NCBI RefSeq assembly: GCF_003259935.1
Contig: NZ_QLMH01000003.1
Coordinates: 218,628 to 282,627 of the forward strand
From: Paranoxybacillus vitaminiphilus
Lineage (GTDB): Bacteria > Bacillota > Bacilli > Bacillales > Anoxybacillaceae
Length of the DNA: 64,000 nucleotides
Reading direction: 5' to 3'
Made by a program: the position numbers and the translations under genes. Position 1 is the stretch's first letter; every line of letters begins with the position of its first letter. Positions 1 to 9,306 of the stretch are shown here, piece by piece. The notes under the pieces were generated by a model, which was not told where the DNA came from, searched no databases, and worked only from the letters and a program-made list of their open reading frames with translations.

Positions 1-665
<665 letters not shown>

Positions 666-679
666 AGGGAGGGATTTAC

Positions 680-3094
680 ATGCTAGTATCATATAAATGG
701 CTGCAAGAATACGTTGATTTAACGGGAATAACAGCAAAAGAATTAGCCGAGAAAATTACAAAAAGCGGCATCGAAGTCGAAAATGTCGAAATACTAAATA
801 AAGGTGTAAAAGGTGTTGTTATCGGTCATGTGCTTGAACGTGAGCAGCATCCAAATGCCGATAAATTAAGCAAATGTTTAGTTGATATTGGTGAAGGAGA
901 GCCGGTGCAAATCATTTGCGGCGCTCCGAATGTAGCGAAAGGACAAAAGGTAGCCGTTGCGAAAGTTGGCGCGGTATTGCCCGGGAACTTCAAAATTAAG
1001 AAAGCGAAACTTCGCGGCGAAGAATCAAATGGTATGATTTGTTCACTGCAAGAGCTTGGCATTGAATCCAAATTTGTTGCGAAAGAATATGCAGACGGCA
1101 TTTTCGTCTTCCCAAGCGATGTGCCTGTTGGTGCTGATGCGTTAGCGCTATTAAACTTAGACGATGAAGTGTTAGAACTTGGTTTAACACCAAACCGTGC
1201 CGATTGCTTAAGCATGATTGGGGTTGCTTATGAAGTAGCGGCAATTTTAGGTCGGGAAGTGAAATTGCCATCCGTGGAACTTGAAGAAACAAACGAAAGC
1301 GTTCATGATTATATTTCTGTCAAAGTAGAAGCAACGGAAGACAATCCGCTTTACGCAGCACGCATTGTGAAAAACGTGAAAATCGGTCCATCGCCGCTAT
1401 GGATGCAAACAAGACTTATGGCAGCCGGGATTCGTCCGCATAACAATGTTGTCGATATTACGAACTACATTTTATTAGAGTACGGTCAGCCGCTTCATGC
1501 TTTTGATTATGACCGGCTCGGTTCAAAAGAAATTTTAGTGCGCCGCGCGAAAGCAGGCGAAAAAATCGTTACACTTGATGATGTGGAAAGAACGTTAACA
1601 GAAAACCATCTTGTCATTACAAACGGAACAGAACCGGTTGCCCTTGCCGGTGTGATGGGCGGCGCTAATTCGGAAGTACAAAACGATACAACAACGGTAT
1701 TAATTGAATCAGCTTATTTTACAAGCGCAACGATTCGCAAAGCGTCCAAAGACCACGGCTTGCGCAGTGAAGCAAGCACGCGCTTTGAAAAAGGCATCGA
1801 TCCGGCGCGCACAAAAGAAGCATTAGATCGTGCCGCCGCATTAATGGCCGAGTATGCCGGAGGCGAAATTGTCAGCGGTGTTGCCGAAGTAAATACGCTA
1901 AAACAAGAAGAAATTGTCGTTACGATTACGATTGACCGTATCAACAGTGTGTTAGGAACAGCAATCACAAAAGAAGAAGTAGCGAACATTTTAACGAACT
2001 TGCAATTTGCATTCACAGAAGATAACGGCACGTTCACAATTACAGTACCATCACGCCGTCGTGATATCTCGATTCCAGAAGACATTATCGAAGAAGTGGC
2101 AAGATTATACGGTTATGACAACTTGCCGACGACATTGCCGGTAGCCGAATCACAGCCTGGCAAATTAACACCTTATCAAGCAAAGCGCCGGAAAGTGCGC
2201 CGTTATTTAGAAGATGCCGGGCTGTTTCAAGCGATTACGTATTCCTTAACAAGCGAGGAAAAGGCAACACAGTTCGCTTTGGAAACAGCTGAACCGATTC
2301 GCTTGGCGATGCCGATGAGCGAAGAGCGCAGTGTCCTTCGTCAAAGCTTAATTCCGCACTTATTAGAAGTTGTAAGCTATAACCGCGCGCGGCAAATCGA
2401 AAATGTTGCCGTGTATGAAACAGGAGCGGTATACTTAGCGAAAGGCAATGATGAACTGCCAGAGGAAAAAGAACGTTTAGCAGGCGCCATCACGGGTGTA
2501 TGGCATGCACACTTATGGCAAGGTGAGAAAAAAGCGGTTGATTTCTATGTCGTCAAAGGAATTCTTGATGGATTATTCCATATGCTTGGCTTAGAAAACC
2601 GCATTGAATATAAGCAAGCGAAACGCGAGCATATGCATCCGGGACGTACAGCTGAAGTTTTACTTGATGGCCGCGTCATCGGATTTGTTGGTCAGCTGCA
2701 TCCGAGCTTCCAAAAAGAAAATGATTTGAAAGAAACATATGTCTTCGAATTAGCCTTAACAGATCTGCTCAATGCGGAAGTGGAGGAAATTCGCTATTCG
2801 ACGATTCCGCGTTTCCCGTCAATGACGCGCGATATTGCGTTAGTCGTTGATAAAGACGTCATTGCCGGCGATATTCAAAAGACAATTATTGAAGCGGGCG
2901 GAGAGTTATTAAAAGAAGTGTCTATCTTTGACGTATACGAAGGAGACCGCTTGCCAGAAGGCAAAAAATCAATCGCGTTCTCGCTTCGCTACTTCGATCC
3001 AGAGCGCACATTAACAGACGAAGAAGTAACCGCCGTTCACGAAAAAGTGATTCAAGCAGTGGAACAACAATTTGGCGCGACATTGCGCGGGTAA
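680..3094 (+). CDS. pheT: phenylalanine-tRNA ligase beta subunit
   Basis: PheT is the large subunit of phenylalanyl-tRNA synthetase and carries tRNA binding and editing functions. The 804 residues match the family length. In order they show an N-terminal tRNA-binding OB fold (about 40-150, with [14 protein letters not shown] and ICGAPNV), the B3/4 editing domain (about 215-390, [19 protein letters not shown]), the B5 domain (about 405-475), a catalytic-like core and a C-terminal ferredoxin-like anticodon-binding domain (about 710-803, [18 protein letters not shown]). The ATG at 680 follows AAAGGGAGGGA. A strong terminator follows, so pheST is a closed unit. Confidence 0.98.
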   Translation: MLVSYKWLQEYVDLTGITAKELAEKITKSGIEVENVEILNKGVKGVVIGHVLEREQHPNADKLSKCLVDIGEGEPVQIICGAPNVAKGQKVAVAKVGAVLPGNFKIKKAKLRGEESNGMICSLQELGIESKFVAKEYADGIFVFPSDVPVGADALALLNLDDEVLELGLTPNRADCLSMIGVAYEVAAILGREVKLPSVELEETNESVHDYISVKVEATEDNPLYAARIVKNVKIGPSPLWMQTRLMAAGIRPHNNVVDITNYILLEYGQPLHAFDYDRLGSKEILVRRAKAGEKIVTLDDVERTLTENHLVITNGTEPVALAGVMGGANSEVQNDTTTVLIESAYFTSATIRKASKDHGLRSEASTRFEKGIDPARTKEALDRAAALMAEYAGGEIVSGVAEVNTLKQEEIVVTITIDRINSVLGTAITKEEVANILTNLQFAFTEDNGTFTITVPSRRRDISIPEDIIEEVARLYGYDNLPTTLPVAESQPGKLTPYQAKRRKVRRYLEDAGLFQAITYSLTSEEKATQFALETAEPIRLAMPMSEERSVLRQSLIPHLLEVVSYNRARQIENVAVYETGAVYLAKGNDELPEEKERLAGAITGVWHAHLWQGEKKAVDFYVVKGILDGLFHMLGLENRIEYKQAKREHMHPGRTAEVLLDGRVIGFVGQLHPSFQKENDLKETYVFELALTDLLNAEVEEIRYSTIPRFPSMTRDIALVVDKDVIAGDIQKTIIEAGGELLKEVSIFDVYEGDRLPEGKKSIAFSLRYFDPERTLTDEEVTAVHEKVIQAVEQQFGATLRG

Positions 3095-3101
3095 AAGTAA
3101 C

Positions 3102-3139
3102 CCCCCATTTTATGCGAACGCATAAGATGGGGGTTTTTT
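3102..3139 (+). terminator. pheST intrinsic terminator
   Basis: A GC-rich stem (CCCCCAT pairing with ATGGGGG, extended by TTATG/CATAA with a bulge) encloses a short loop and is followed by six T residues. It lies 8 bases after the pheT stop. Confidence 0.93.
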
Positions 3140-3257
3140 GTAAAGAGAGGAGTTTCATATAGCAGCGAAGGTAGCGTTTCTGTTTTATACTTGAACAAAC
3201 GGGTATGGTATTACGAATGAAGAGGCGAAAATGTGTCTTGTTGCCGTAAAAAATTGG

Positions 3258-3302
3258 TTGACGTTTTATTTTGAACTAGTGTACTATCTAACTAGAACAC
3301 TA
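3258..3302 (+). promoter_or_regulatory. promoter and candidate GntR (YtrA-type) operator
   Basis: A sigma-A-like -35 TTGACG (3258-3263) and -10 TACTAT (3282-3287) are 18 bases apart. An inverted repeat TAGTGT (3277-3282) ... ACACTA (3297-3302) with a 14-base spacer overlaps the -10 and the start point. Inverted AGTGT/ACACT arms are typical of YtrA-subfamily GntR operators. The second gene downstream encodes such a regulator, so autoregulated repression is the likely role. The operator assignment is an inference. Confidence 0.7.
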
Positions 3303-3327
3303 ATTCACTGTTACTGGAGGGATAAGA

Positions 3328-4110
3328 ATGAATCCGTGGATTGGCTTATTAAAAAAAGAATGGCGCATCTCGAAACTGTGGATATGGACTACGGTTGGAA
3401 TCGTGATCGCCGTTAATATAGTGGCATATTTATTCGCTCTAAAATACGATGAGCCGATAGCGATGTTCGTTCCATCATTGATTGTCACAAGCCTGCACGC
3501 TTTTTATATGTTGATGTTTATGGCTCTCAGTTTGCAAACAGAAGCGAAGCGTCTTCATTTATGGCTTCACACCTCGCAGCCGGTATTTCGATTGGTAAGC
3601 GCCAAACTGCTCATCGCGTTTGGCAGCCTGCTTGTTTCCCTGTTTGTTTCAGCGCTATTTACCTATATTGCGTCGCTTGAAATAAAAGAGAGGTATTTTA
3701 ATGAGGAAATGTGGAATCATGAGCTTTTTATCCAAAGCGGTATGCTGGCGGTTCTGTCTATTGTGCTGCTATCTGTCCATATGGCGGTCTTGTGTTTGTT
3801 TTATTGGGTGATTTACCGCATCTGTAAACAAATGATTCCAAAACTCTCGGGGCTGATCGTTGCGCTTATTTATTTTCTGTTAGGCTGGCTATTTTCGCAG
3901 TTTATGAAAACAAACATATTCGAATGGTTGACGGGATGGGGAAAAGTAGCAGTGCCGGGGATTACGTTCGAGTACAATGCGACTGAGGGCTGGATAATGA
4001 TCCAAAAGATTGAAACTATATCAATAGGAGCAGGCGTTTTTTACGGTATTATGGCTATTCTCGTATTTTGCTCTTCTATTTGGTTAATTGACAGAAAAGT
4101 TGAGGTGTAA
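3328..4110 (+). CDS. putative ABC transporter permease
   Basis: A 260-residue integral membrane protein with about six hydrophobic segments (for example near residues 20-40, 50-70, 90-115, 140-165, 175-195 and 230-255) and no soluble domain. It is the first gene of a five-gene operon with a GntR regulator, two ABC ATPases and a second permease, the arrangement of ytr/bcr-type exporters. The ATG at 3328 follows CTGGAGGGATAAGA. Substrate unknown; related operons respond to cell-wall-active compounds, but nothing in the sequence fixes that here. Confidence 0.75.
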   Translation: MNPWIGLLKKEWRISKLWIWTTVGIVIAVNIVAYLFALKYDEPIAMFVPSLIVTSLHAFYMLMFMALSLQTEAKRLHLWLHTSQPVFRLVSAKLLIAFGSLLVSLFVSALFTYIASLEIKERYFNEEMWNHELFIQSGMLAVLSIVLLSVHMAVLCLFYWVIYRICKQMIPKLSGLIVALIYFLLGWLFSQFMKTNIFEWLTGWGKVAVPGITFEYNATEGWIMIQKIETISIGAGVFYGIMAILVFCSSIWLIDRKVEV

Positions 4111-4115
4111 GCATC

Positions 4116-4496
4116 GTGGTAGAAGAGTTTGATACAACGAAACCTATTTATATACAAATAATGGAAAAAATAAATAAAAAAATTGTACGAAACGAATGGA
4201 AAGCGGGAGATAAATTGCCGTCTGTGCGGGAGATGGCTGTACAAACAGGAGTAAACCCGAATACGATCCAGCGCACATATAGTGAGCTCGAAAGGATGGG
4301 GATTGTGGAAACGCGGCGCGGTCAAGGAACATTTGTGACGGAAAATGTGGAAGTCATCGAACGGTTGCGTGAACAGCTAAAGCGGGATATTGTGGCTGAT
4401 TTTATACGGAACATGACAGAGCTTGGATTTACGATGAATGACATTATAGCTTCGCTAAAAGATTTCAGCAGGGGAGAGGATGGAGAGAAACAATGA
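4116..4496 (+). CDS. GntR family transcriptional regulator, YtrA-like
   Basis: A 126-residue regulator with an N-terminal winged helix (about residues 8-78: PIYIQIMEKINKKIVRN, then GDKLPSVREMAVQTGVNPN and RRGQGTFV) and only a short C-terminal tail. This is the YtrA subfamily layout, without a large ligand-binding domain. GTG at 4116 is the chosen start. Its stop overlaps the ATG of the next ATPase gene (ATGA), so translation is coupled. It probably represses its own operon through the inverted repeat at 3277-3302. Confidence 0.9.
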   Translation: MVEEFDTTKPIYIQIMEKINKKIVRNEWKAGDKLPSVREMAVQTGVNPNTIQRTYSELERMGIVETRRGQGTFVTENVEVIERLREQLKRDIVADFIRNMTELGFTMNDIIASLKDFSRGEDGEKQ

Positions 4497-5197
4497 TTGA
4501 ATTCGAGCATGTCACAAAAAAATACGGTAATGTCATCGCATTAGATGATGTATCGATAAGTTTAGAAAAAGGAAAAATCATTGGTGTCCTTGGCGCAAAC
4601 GGCAGCGGCAAATCGACTTTTTTGAAATTGATTGCCGGGCTCGTTTTTCCTACGAAAGGAAAAGTGCTGGTGGATGGAATGGAAGTAACGAGAAACATCA
4701 GCAGCAAAGTCGCGTATTTATCGGAATTGGACGTCTATTATGACAGCTTTATGGTTCAGGATATGCTGGAGTTTTACGCTTCGCAATTTAGTGATTTCCG
4801 CACAGAAAAAGCGTATGACATTTTAGAGTTTATGGAAATCCAGCCTGACAAAAAGCTAAGACAGCTGTCCAAAGGTGGACGCGGCCGCGCGAAAATCGCT
4901 TTTACGTTAGCGCGGGAAGCGCCGATTTTATTGATGGATGAACCGCTGTCCGGCCTTGATCCGATGGTGCGCGAATCCATTGTCAAAGGACTGATTTCAT
5001 TTGTCGATCTAGAACGGCAGACGATTGTGATGACGACGCATGAAATCGATGAAGTCGAACCATTGCTGGATGAGGCGATTTTCCTCCGCGATGGAAAAGT
5101 GGCGGAGCGCGTCCGCGTCGATGAATTAAGAGAAACAAGCCGCGACAGTGTAGTAAACCGGCTGAAAAAAATTTATAAGGGAGAGGAACGACGATGA
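4493..5197 (+). CDS. ABC transporter ATP-binding protein (short)
   Basis: A 234-residue cytoplasmic ATPase. Walker A is GANGSGKST (residues 34-42) and Walker B is ILLMDEPLSGLDP. The signature loop reads LSKGGRGR instead of the canonical LSGGQ, a deviation shared with YtrB-type ATPases. The start overlaps the upstream regulator stop and its own stop overlaps the next ATPase start by four bases. It should energise export with the neighbouring permeases; which ATPase pairs with which permease cannot be told. Confidence 0.92.
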   Translation: MIEFEHVTKKYGNVIALDDVSISLEKGKIIGVLGANGSGKSTFLKLIAGLVFPTKGKVLVDGMEVTRNISSKVAYLSELDVYYDSFMVQDMLEFYASQFSDFRTEKAYDILEFMEIQPDKKLRQLSKGGRGRAKIAFTLAREAPILLMDEPLSGLDPMVRESIVKGLISFVDLERQTIVMTTHEIDEVEPLLDEAIFLRDGKVAERVRVDELRETSRDSVVNRLKKIYKGEERR

Positions 5198-6108
5198 ATC
5201 CGCTTTTGCAATTGAAAAATGTCAGAAAAGATATTGGCAAGAAAACGATTATCCATGATTTGTCGCTCGAGGTATTTCCAGGGGAAGTGTTTGGATTTCT
5301 TGGGCCGAACGGAGCCGGAAAAACAACAACGATTCGCATGATTGTCGGACTGATGGGAATTACTAGCGGCGAAGTGCTGATTAATGGAATCAGTATTCAA
5401 AAAGACTTTGAAAAAGCGATTCAGCATGTCGGCGCTATTGTCGAAAATCCGGAGATGTATAAATTTTTAACCGGATACCAAAATCTGCTACATTATGCGC
5501 GCATGACAAAAGGGGTCACCAAAGAGCGCATCAATGAAGTTGTCAAGCTAGTCGGCTTGGAAAAACGAATTCATGACAAAGTGAAAACATATTCGCTCGG
5601 CATGAGGCAGCGGCTAGGACTGGCGCAGGCATTGCTTCACCGGCCATCTTTGCTTATTTTGGATGAACCGACAAACGGGCTCGATCCCGCCGGCATCCGC
5701 GAAATCCGCGACTACTTGCGCAAGCTGGCGAAAGAAGAAGGGCTGGGGATCATCGTTTCAAGCCATCTTCTGTCGGAAATGGAAATGATGTGCGACCGCT
5801 TTGCGATTATTCAACATGGAAGATTAGTAGGAATTGAATCGGTTCAAGAACTGTCCAAACAAGCTCAAAAAGTGCTGCTTACCGTAGAGCCGGTGGAACA
5901 GGCACTAACTGTGATCAAAAACATCTATCCTCATATGAACATCACACCGGCAAAGCAAGGAATTGAAGTTTCCATCGATTATAAGGAAATACCAAGCTTG
6001 AATGCCGCCTTAGTGTCAGAAAATATCAAAGTATATGGCATTCAAGTTCTTACGAAATCGTTGGAAGAAAGATTTTTAGAAATGACGGGAGGGAATGAAA
6101 TTGCCTAG
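5194..6108 (+). CDS. ABC transporter ATP-binding protein (BcrA-like)
   Basis: A 304-residue ATPase with Walker A GPNGAGKTT (near residue 36), signature region YSLGMRQRLGLA and Walker B LLILDEPTNGLDP. About 80 residues after the ATPase core form the C-terminal extension typical of BcrA/CcmA-type exporters that pair with ABC-2 permeases. It overlaps the upstream ATPase by four bases and the downstream permease by 14 bases, so the genes are tightly coupled. Confidence 0.92.
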   Translation: MNPLLQLKNVRKDIGKKTIIHDLSLEVFPGEVFGFLGPNGAGKTTTIRMIVGLMGITSGEVLINGISIQKDFEKAIQHVGAIVENPEMYKFLTGYQNLLHYARMTKGVTKERINEVVKLVGLEKRIHDKVKTYSLGMRQRLGLAQALLHRPSLLILDEPTNGLDPAGIREIRDYLRKLAKEEGLGIIVSSHLLSEMEMMCDRFAIIQHGRLVGIESVQELSKQAQKVLLTVEPVEQALTVIKNIYPHMNITPAKQGIEVSIDYKEIPSLNAALVSENIKVYGIQVLTKSLEERFLEMTGGNEIA

Positions 6109-7048
6109 CATTCTTTCATTAATTCAAAACGAAAATATGAAAATTTACCGCCGTATTGGCACATGGTTCATGATCGGGCTTCTTGCCTTGTCGACATTGG
6201 CGGGAGCGTTGATTATAAAAGCGACATATAAAGAACCAAAAAATTGGAAGGCGGAGGTTGCCTCGGAGATAAAGGAAATGGAAGCCCAGCTTTCTGAGGA
6301 AAAGGTGCCAAAAATGTATAAAAATCATCTCGAACAGCAGTTGAAAATCAATGAGTATCGTCTAGAGCATAATATAAAACCTGTGGCGTCCAATACGTTT
6401 TGGGGGTATTTAGTGGATTCAGCCGATATTATTGCGCTGATCACACTGTTTACGATTATTGTGGCGGCAGGAAGCGTAGCCAGTGAATTTTCGTGGGGAA
6501 CGATCAAGCTTCTTCTCATTCGTCCCGCCAGCCGCACGAAAATTTTGCTTTCGAAATACATTGCCGCCCTGTTGTTTGCGCTCTGTATGCTGCTATTATT
6601 ATTTGTTTTCTCAGCGGTCATCGCCGCGGTCGTTTTTGGAATCGAAAACATCCGCGAACCATATTTAGCGTACCAAAATGGAACGGTTGTTGAGAAAAAC
6701 ATGCTTCTTTATGTGATGCAAGTATACGCACTTAATTGCGTTGATCTTGTCATGATGACGACCTTTGCGTTTATGATATCCGCGGTGTTTCGCAATCACT
6801 CGCTTGCGATTGGGCTGGCGACTTTTGCACTCTTTGTAGGGCCGCAGATTACGGCGCTTCTTGCCATGAAATTTGACTGGGCAAAATATTTATTATTTGC
6901 CAATACAAACTTAGCGCAATATATTGATGGAACGCCGCTTGTCGAAGGAATGACGATGCCATTTTCCATGATGATGCTGCTTGTTTATTTTGTTATATTT
7001 AACGCACTTACATGGTTTATTTTTCGAAAACGGGATATTGCGGCGTAA
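6095..7048 (+). CDS. ABC-2 type transporter permease
   Basis: A 317-residue membrane protein. One hydrophobic segment (about 20-42) is followed by a charged extracytoplasmic loop of about 60 residues (ASEIKEMEAQLSEEK region) and then five hydrophobic segments, ending FRKRDIAA. This is the ABC-2 permease layout that pairs with BcrA-like ATPases. The start ATG lies inside the end of the upstream ATPase gene. Last gene of the operon. Confidence 0.85.
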   Translation: MKLPSILSLIQNENMKIYRRIGTWFMIGLLALSTLAGALIIKATYKEPKNWKAEVASEIKEMEAQLSEEKVPKMYKNHLEQQLKINEYRLEHNIKPVASNTFWGYLVDSADIIALITLFTIIVAAGSVASEFSWGTIKLLLIRPASRTKILLSKYIAALLFALCMLLLLFVFSAVIAAVVFGIENIREPYLAYQNGTVVEKNMLLYVMQVYALNCVDLVMMTTFAFMISAVFRNHSLAIGLATFALFVGPQITALLAMKFDWAKYLLFANTNLAQYIDGTPLVEGMTMPFSMMMLLVYFVIFNALTWFIFRKRDIAA

Positions 7049-7102
7049 TGCTTCTTATTCGTAAAAAAATATAATTACGGAATAAATTATGAAATCAAAA
7101 AA

Positions 7103-7133
7103 GGATGTCACTCTTGCCAAAGGAATGACATCC
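7103..7133 (+). terminator. hairpin after the ABC operon
   Basis: GGATGTCA pairs with TGACATCC across a 15-base loop. On the + strand the following sequence is T-rich only after a few bases. On the - strand the stem would be followed by six T residues. It may act in both directions. Confidence 0.6.
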
Positions 7134-7204
7134 CTCATTATATTTTTTGGATAGTGATTGTCGTGGGCAGAACATGGGATATATAAGTGATTCGGAGTGA
7201 TGAC

Positions 7205-7441
7205 ATGATGAAAGAAATGGATTTTTCTGAATTGACTGAGTGGATTTTGGAGAAAAAAAGCGATGTGGAGCGGGACATATTGCAGACAAAAGGAAAAGAG
7301 CGCAATATCCGTACACGGGCTCGTGATGAAAACGAAGCCAAGATATTAGACGACCTATGTAGAAAACGATGGAAAAAGGCAGAAGCAGAAGGAAAAGTAA
7401 AATATTTGAGCAAGCGGGTATGGTACTATGAATTCGATTGA
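7205..7441 (+). CDS. hypothetical protein, 78 aa
   Basis: A small, strongly charged, soluble protein rich in Lys, Glu and Arg (MDFSELTEWILEKKSDVE at the start, KRVWYYEFD at the end), probably helical. No family is recognised. The ATG at 7205 is preferred over an upstream GTG at 7187 because CGGAGTG sits seven bases before it. It overlaps a possible 31-codon frame at 7428. It may be a real small gene or the remnant of a larger one. Confidence 0.5.
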   Translation: MMKEMDFSELTEWILEKKSDVERDILQTKGKERNIRTRARDENEAKILDDLCRKRWKKAEAEGKVKYLSKRVWYYEFD

Positions 7442-7523
7442 AGAAGCAAAGCAAAAACTTCGTACGCTTCGTTCCAAAACCTCGTTTAAAAAAATGGCGC
7501 AAGTAACGGCGATGAGGCGATAA
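7428..7523 (+). CDS. possible 31-aa small ORF
   Basis: An ATG frame of 31 codons begins inside the last codons of the 78-aa gene and encodes a basic peptide starting MNSIEEAKQKLRTLRSK. The overlap would allow translational coupling. There is no separate strong ribosome binding site, so it may equally be a degraded fragment. Confidence 0.25.
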   Translation: MNSIEEAKQKLRTLRSKTSFKKMAQVTAMRR

Positions 7524-7567
7524 TTTTATTTTGTAAAATGAAAAGGAGCGTGCGGAGGTACTTTCGA

Positions 7568-8166
7568 ATGGGAAATCTTCTTGTAGAATGCCCAGGATGC
7601 AAATGGAAACTTCCCAGTAAAAATGTAGAGCCTTGCGACCGTTATCACGCATCTGCGAGTGCTGGGAGCTTTACGGAGAATTAACCGTATATAACATGTC
7701 AAAAAATGATCCTGACTTCATCCATCAACTAGCCGTCGACGCCTATGGCGCGCAACATTTAGGAGGAGTGACGCGTAGCATTACAACAGCATTTGCGCTT
7801 ATCGGCTTATATTTATCTGTTGAATGCGGATACACAGGAAAACAAGTCCAGAAAGCACACATGGAATTAGCCAAGCGGCGGCACGATTGGCCTCGCTTCG
7901 AACCACCTCATCAAACATATTCGCTGACGGTATTCGATGTGTTGCGTGCGGAACCAGGCAAGAAAAGAGACGAGATGCTTAAAGCTTGGGCAGAAGAGGT
8001 CTGGAAGAGCTGGGAACACTACCATGATTGGGTCAGAACGTTCTGCCATCAATGGCTCCATAGAAGCTTATTTGTATTTTCGACATTTGGCTGCGGTTTG
8101 TTTAGCGTTTTCTTACATAAAAAAGCATCGAAGTTTTCCATCTTTATTCCGTCGGGAAAAATATAG
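7568..8166 (+). pseudogene. DUF5946 family protein, frameshifted
   Basis: The first frame starts at ATG 7568 after GCGGAGGT and reads MGNLLVECPGCKWKLPSKNV, then stops at 7684. The next frame continues with ECWELYGELTVYN and then AYGAQHLGG. Together they give the expected CPGC...YHAS(x)ECW order of a DUF5946 protein. Restoring one base near 7655 (TCTGCGAG to TCTGGCGAG) joins them. The tail after HDWVRTFCHQWL looks unrelated and overlaps the Uma2-like gene on the other strand, so the natural end is unclear. Function of the family is unknown. A true mutation or a base-call error would look the same here. Confidence 0.7.
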
Positions 8167-8710
8167 AACTAACTTCAACGGTTAAGCCGGGAAAAACGAA
8201 CGACGTTAACTGTTGCCCTTTGCCAAATACCTCTCTTTTTTTAAAAAACCCGTCTTCAAACCCAAATACTTCGATCGTTTGATAAACGGGATCAACAATC
8301 CAGTATTCTTGGACGCCAAATTTTTCATATAGCTTGAATTTTTCGTTTCTATCTTTTAATGCCGTTGATGGGGAAAGCACTTCGATAACTAGCGTTGGAG
8401 CGCCTAAACAGCCATTGTTCGTTAATTGATGTTTATGGCAAATAACAGAGATGTCGGACTGAACGACATGGGGTGCCCGCTCGTAATCGTCATCGTTTGA
8501 AAATCGAACATCAAACGGAGCAATCGCTACATAGCAATTTTTATTTTGAAAATACGAACGCAATATAAATGACAGCTCTACTATGGCGAATTGATGCTCC
8601 CACGTCGGAGATGGGCTCATATTATACGCTACGCCGTCAATGAGTTCCCAACGCCCTTCCCACTGAAGGTAGTCTTGATACGAATACGGTTCGGACGGTT
8701 CTCGTTTCAT
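8144..8710 (-). CDS. Uma2 family (DUF820) PD-(D/E)XK nuclease-like protein
   Basis: A 188-residue protein with the Uma2 order: ELIDGVAYNMSPSPTWEHQ near the N-terminus, then the nuclease-like core VVQSDISVICHK, TLVIEVLSPSTALKDRNEK and FGVQEYWIVDP, which supplies the Asp, Glu-X-Leu and Lys of a PD-(D/E)XK site. The start codon follows GGGAGGAAT on the - strand. These genes are common, often in multiple copies, in cyanobacteria and some Bacillaceae. Their role is not settled. Confidence 0.88.
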   Translation of the reverse strand: MKREPSEPYSYQDYLQWEGRWELIDGVAYNMSPSPTWEHQFAIVELSFILRSYFQNKNCYVAIAPFDVRFSNDDDYERAPHVVQSDISVICHKHQLTNNGCLGAPTLVIEVLSPSTALKDRNEKFKLYEKFGVQEYWIVDPVYQTIEVFGFEDGFFKKREVFGKGQQLTSFVFPGLTVEVSSIFFPTE

Positions 8711-8776
8711 TTTCGATTCCTCCCGTACTTTTCTTCATTATACCATTGTTCTTTGGAAAACAGAAAATCTTCTCAG

Positions 8777-8832
8777 TTGACTTTTTTCTAGGAGATTGTT
8801 ACATTGTTTAATAGTTAAATAATTAAACTATT
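8777..8832 (+). promoter_or_regulatory. promoter and candidate MarR operator
   Basis: TTGACT (8777-8782) and TACATT (8800-8805) are 17 bases apart. A palindrome AATAGTT (8810-8816) ... AACTATT (8826-8832) covers the expected transcription start. It lies directly ahead of a MarR-type regulator gene, so autorepression is likely. Confidence 0.75.
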
Positions 8833-8853
8833 TTTCAAAAGAGGGGCGATAGC

Positions 8854-9306
8854 TTGCAGAGGAGAAACATTGATGATCTCATTGAACGGTATTTGTCTGT
8901 TTCTTTTATCGTGATGAGAAAAGCGGCGGCGCTTGTGAAATGCGAGCTCGATGAGGATATGACAAACGACCAATATTACCTGCTTCGCTACATAAAAAAG
9001 AAAGCGAAATGCACATCGACAGAACTTGCGTCCATGTTTGGCGTAAACAAAAGCGCGATTACGGCGATGACGAACCGCCTTGTCAAAAAAGGCCTGCTTC
9101 AGCGCACGCGCGATCAAAACGACCGCAGGGTTGTTTATTTGACGCTGACGGAACGAGGGAACGAATGGATTACGGAAACGGAAGAAAAAATTCATAAATT
9201 AGTCGAGTCGTTCATAACAAAATTTTCGGAGAGGGAAATTGAAATGTTTATTCAAACGTATGAAAAGCTTGCATGCATTTTGCAAGAGATGGAGGGAACA
9301 TCGTGA
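8854..9306 (+). CDS. MarR family transcriptional regulator
   Basis: A 150-residue winged-helix regulator. The recognition region reads LASMFGVNKSAITAMTNRLVKKGLLQRTRDQNDRR, with the DxR wing typical of MarR. TTG at 8854 is the start supported by GAGGGGCGAT. The stop overlaps the GTG of the transporter gene downstream (GTGA). A MarR repressor coupled to an MMPL exporter is a common arrangement in Bacillaceae; the repressor probably senses an export substrate. Confidence 0.93.
   Translation: MQRRNIDDLIERYLSVSFIVMRKAAALVKCELDEDMTNDQYYLLRYIKKKAKCTSTELASMFGVNKSAITAMTNRLVKKGLLQRTRDQNDRRVVYLTLTERGNEWITETEEKIHKLVESFITKFSEREIEMFIQTYEKLACILQEMEGTS

Noticed and set aside
826-1215. 129-codon - strand frame inside pheT
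   Set aside because: Shadow frame within a certain gene; low-complexity Ser-rich translation.
3231-3416. 61-codon frame covering the ABC operon promoter
   Set aside because: It overlaps the promoter, operator and start of the permease gene in another frame and has no ribosome binding site.
7095-7652. 185-codon - strand frame near the small hypothetical genes
   Set aside because: Phe/Ser-rich antisense translation without a start signal; it overlaps better supported + strand frames.
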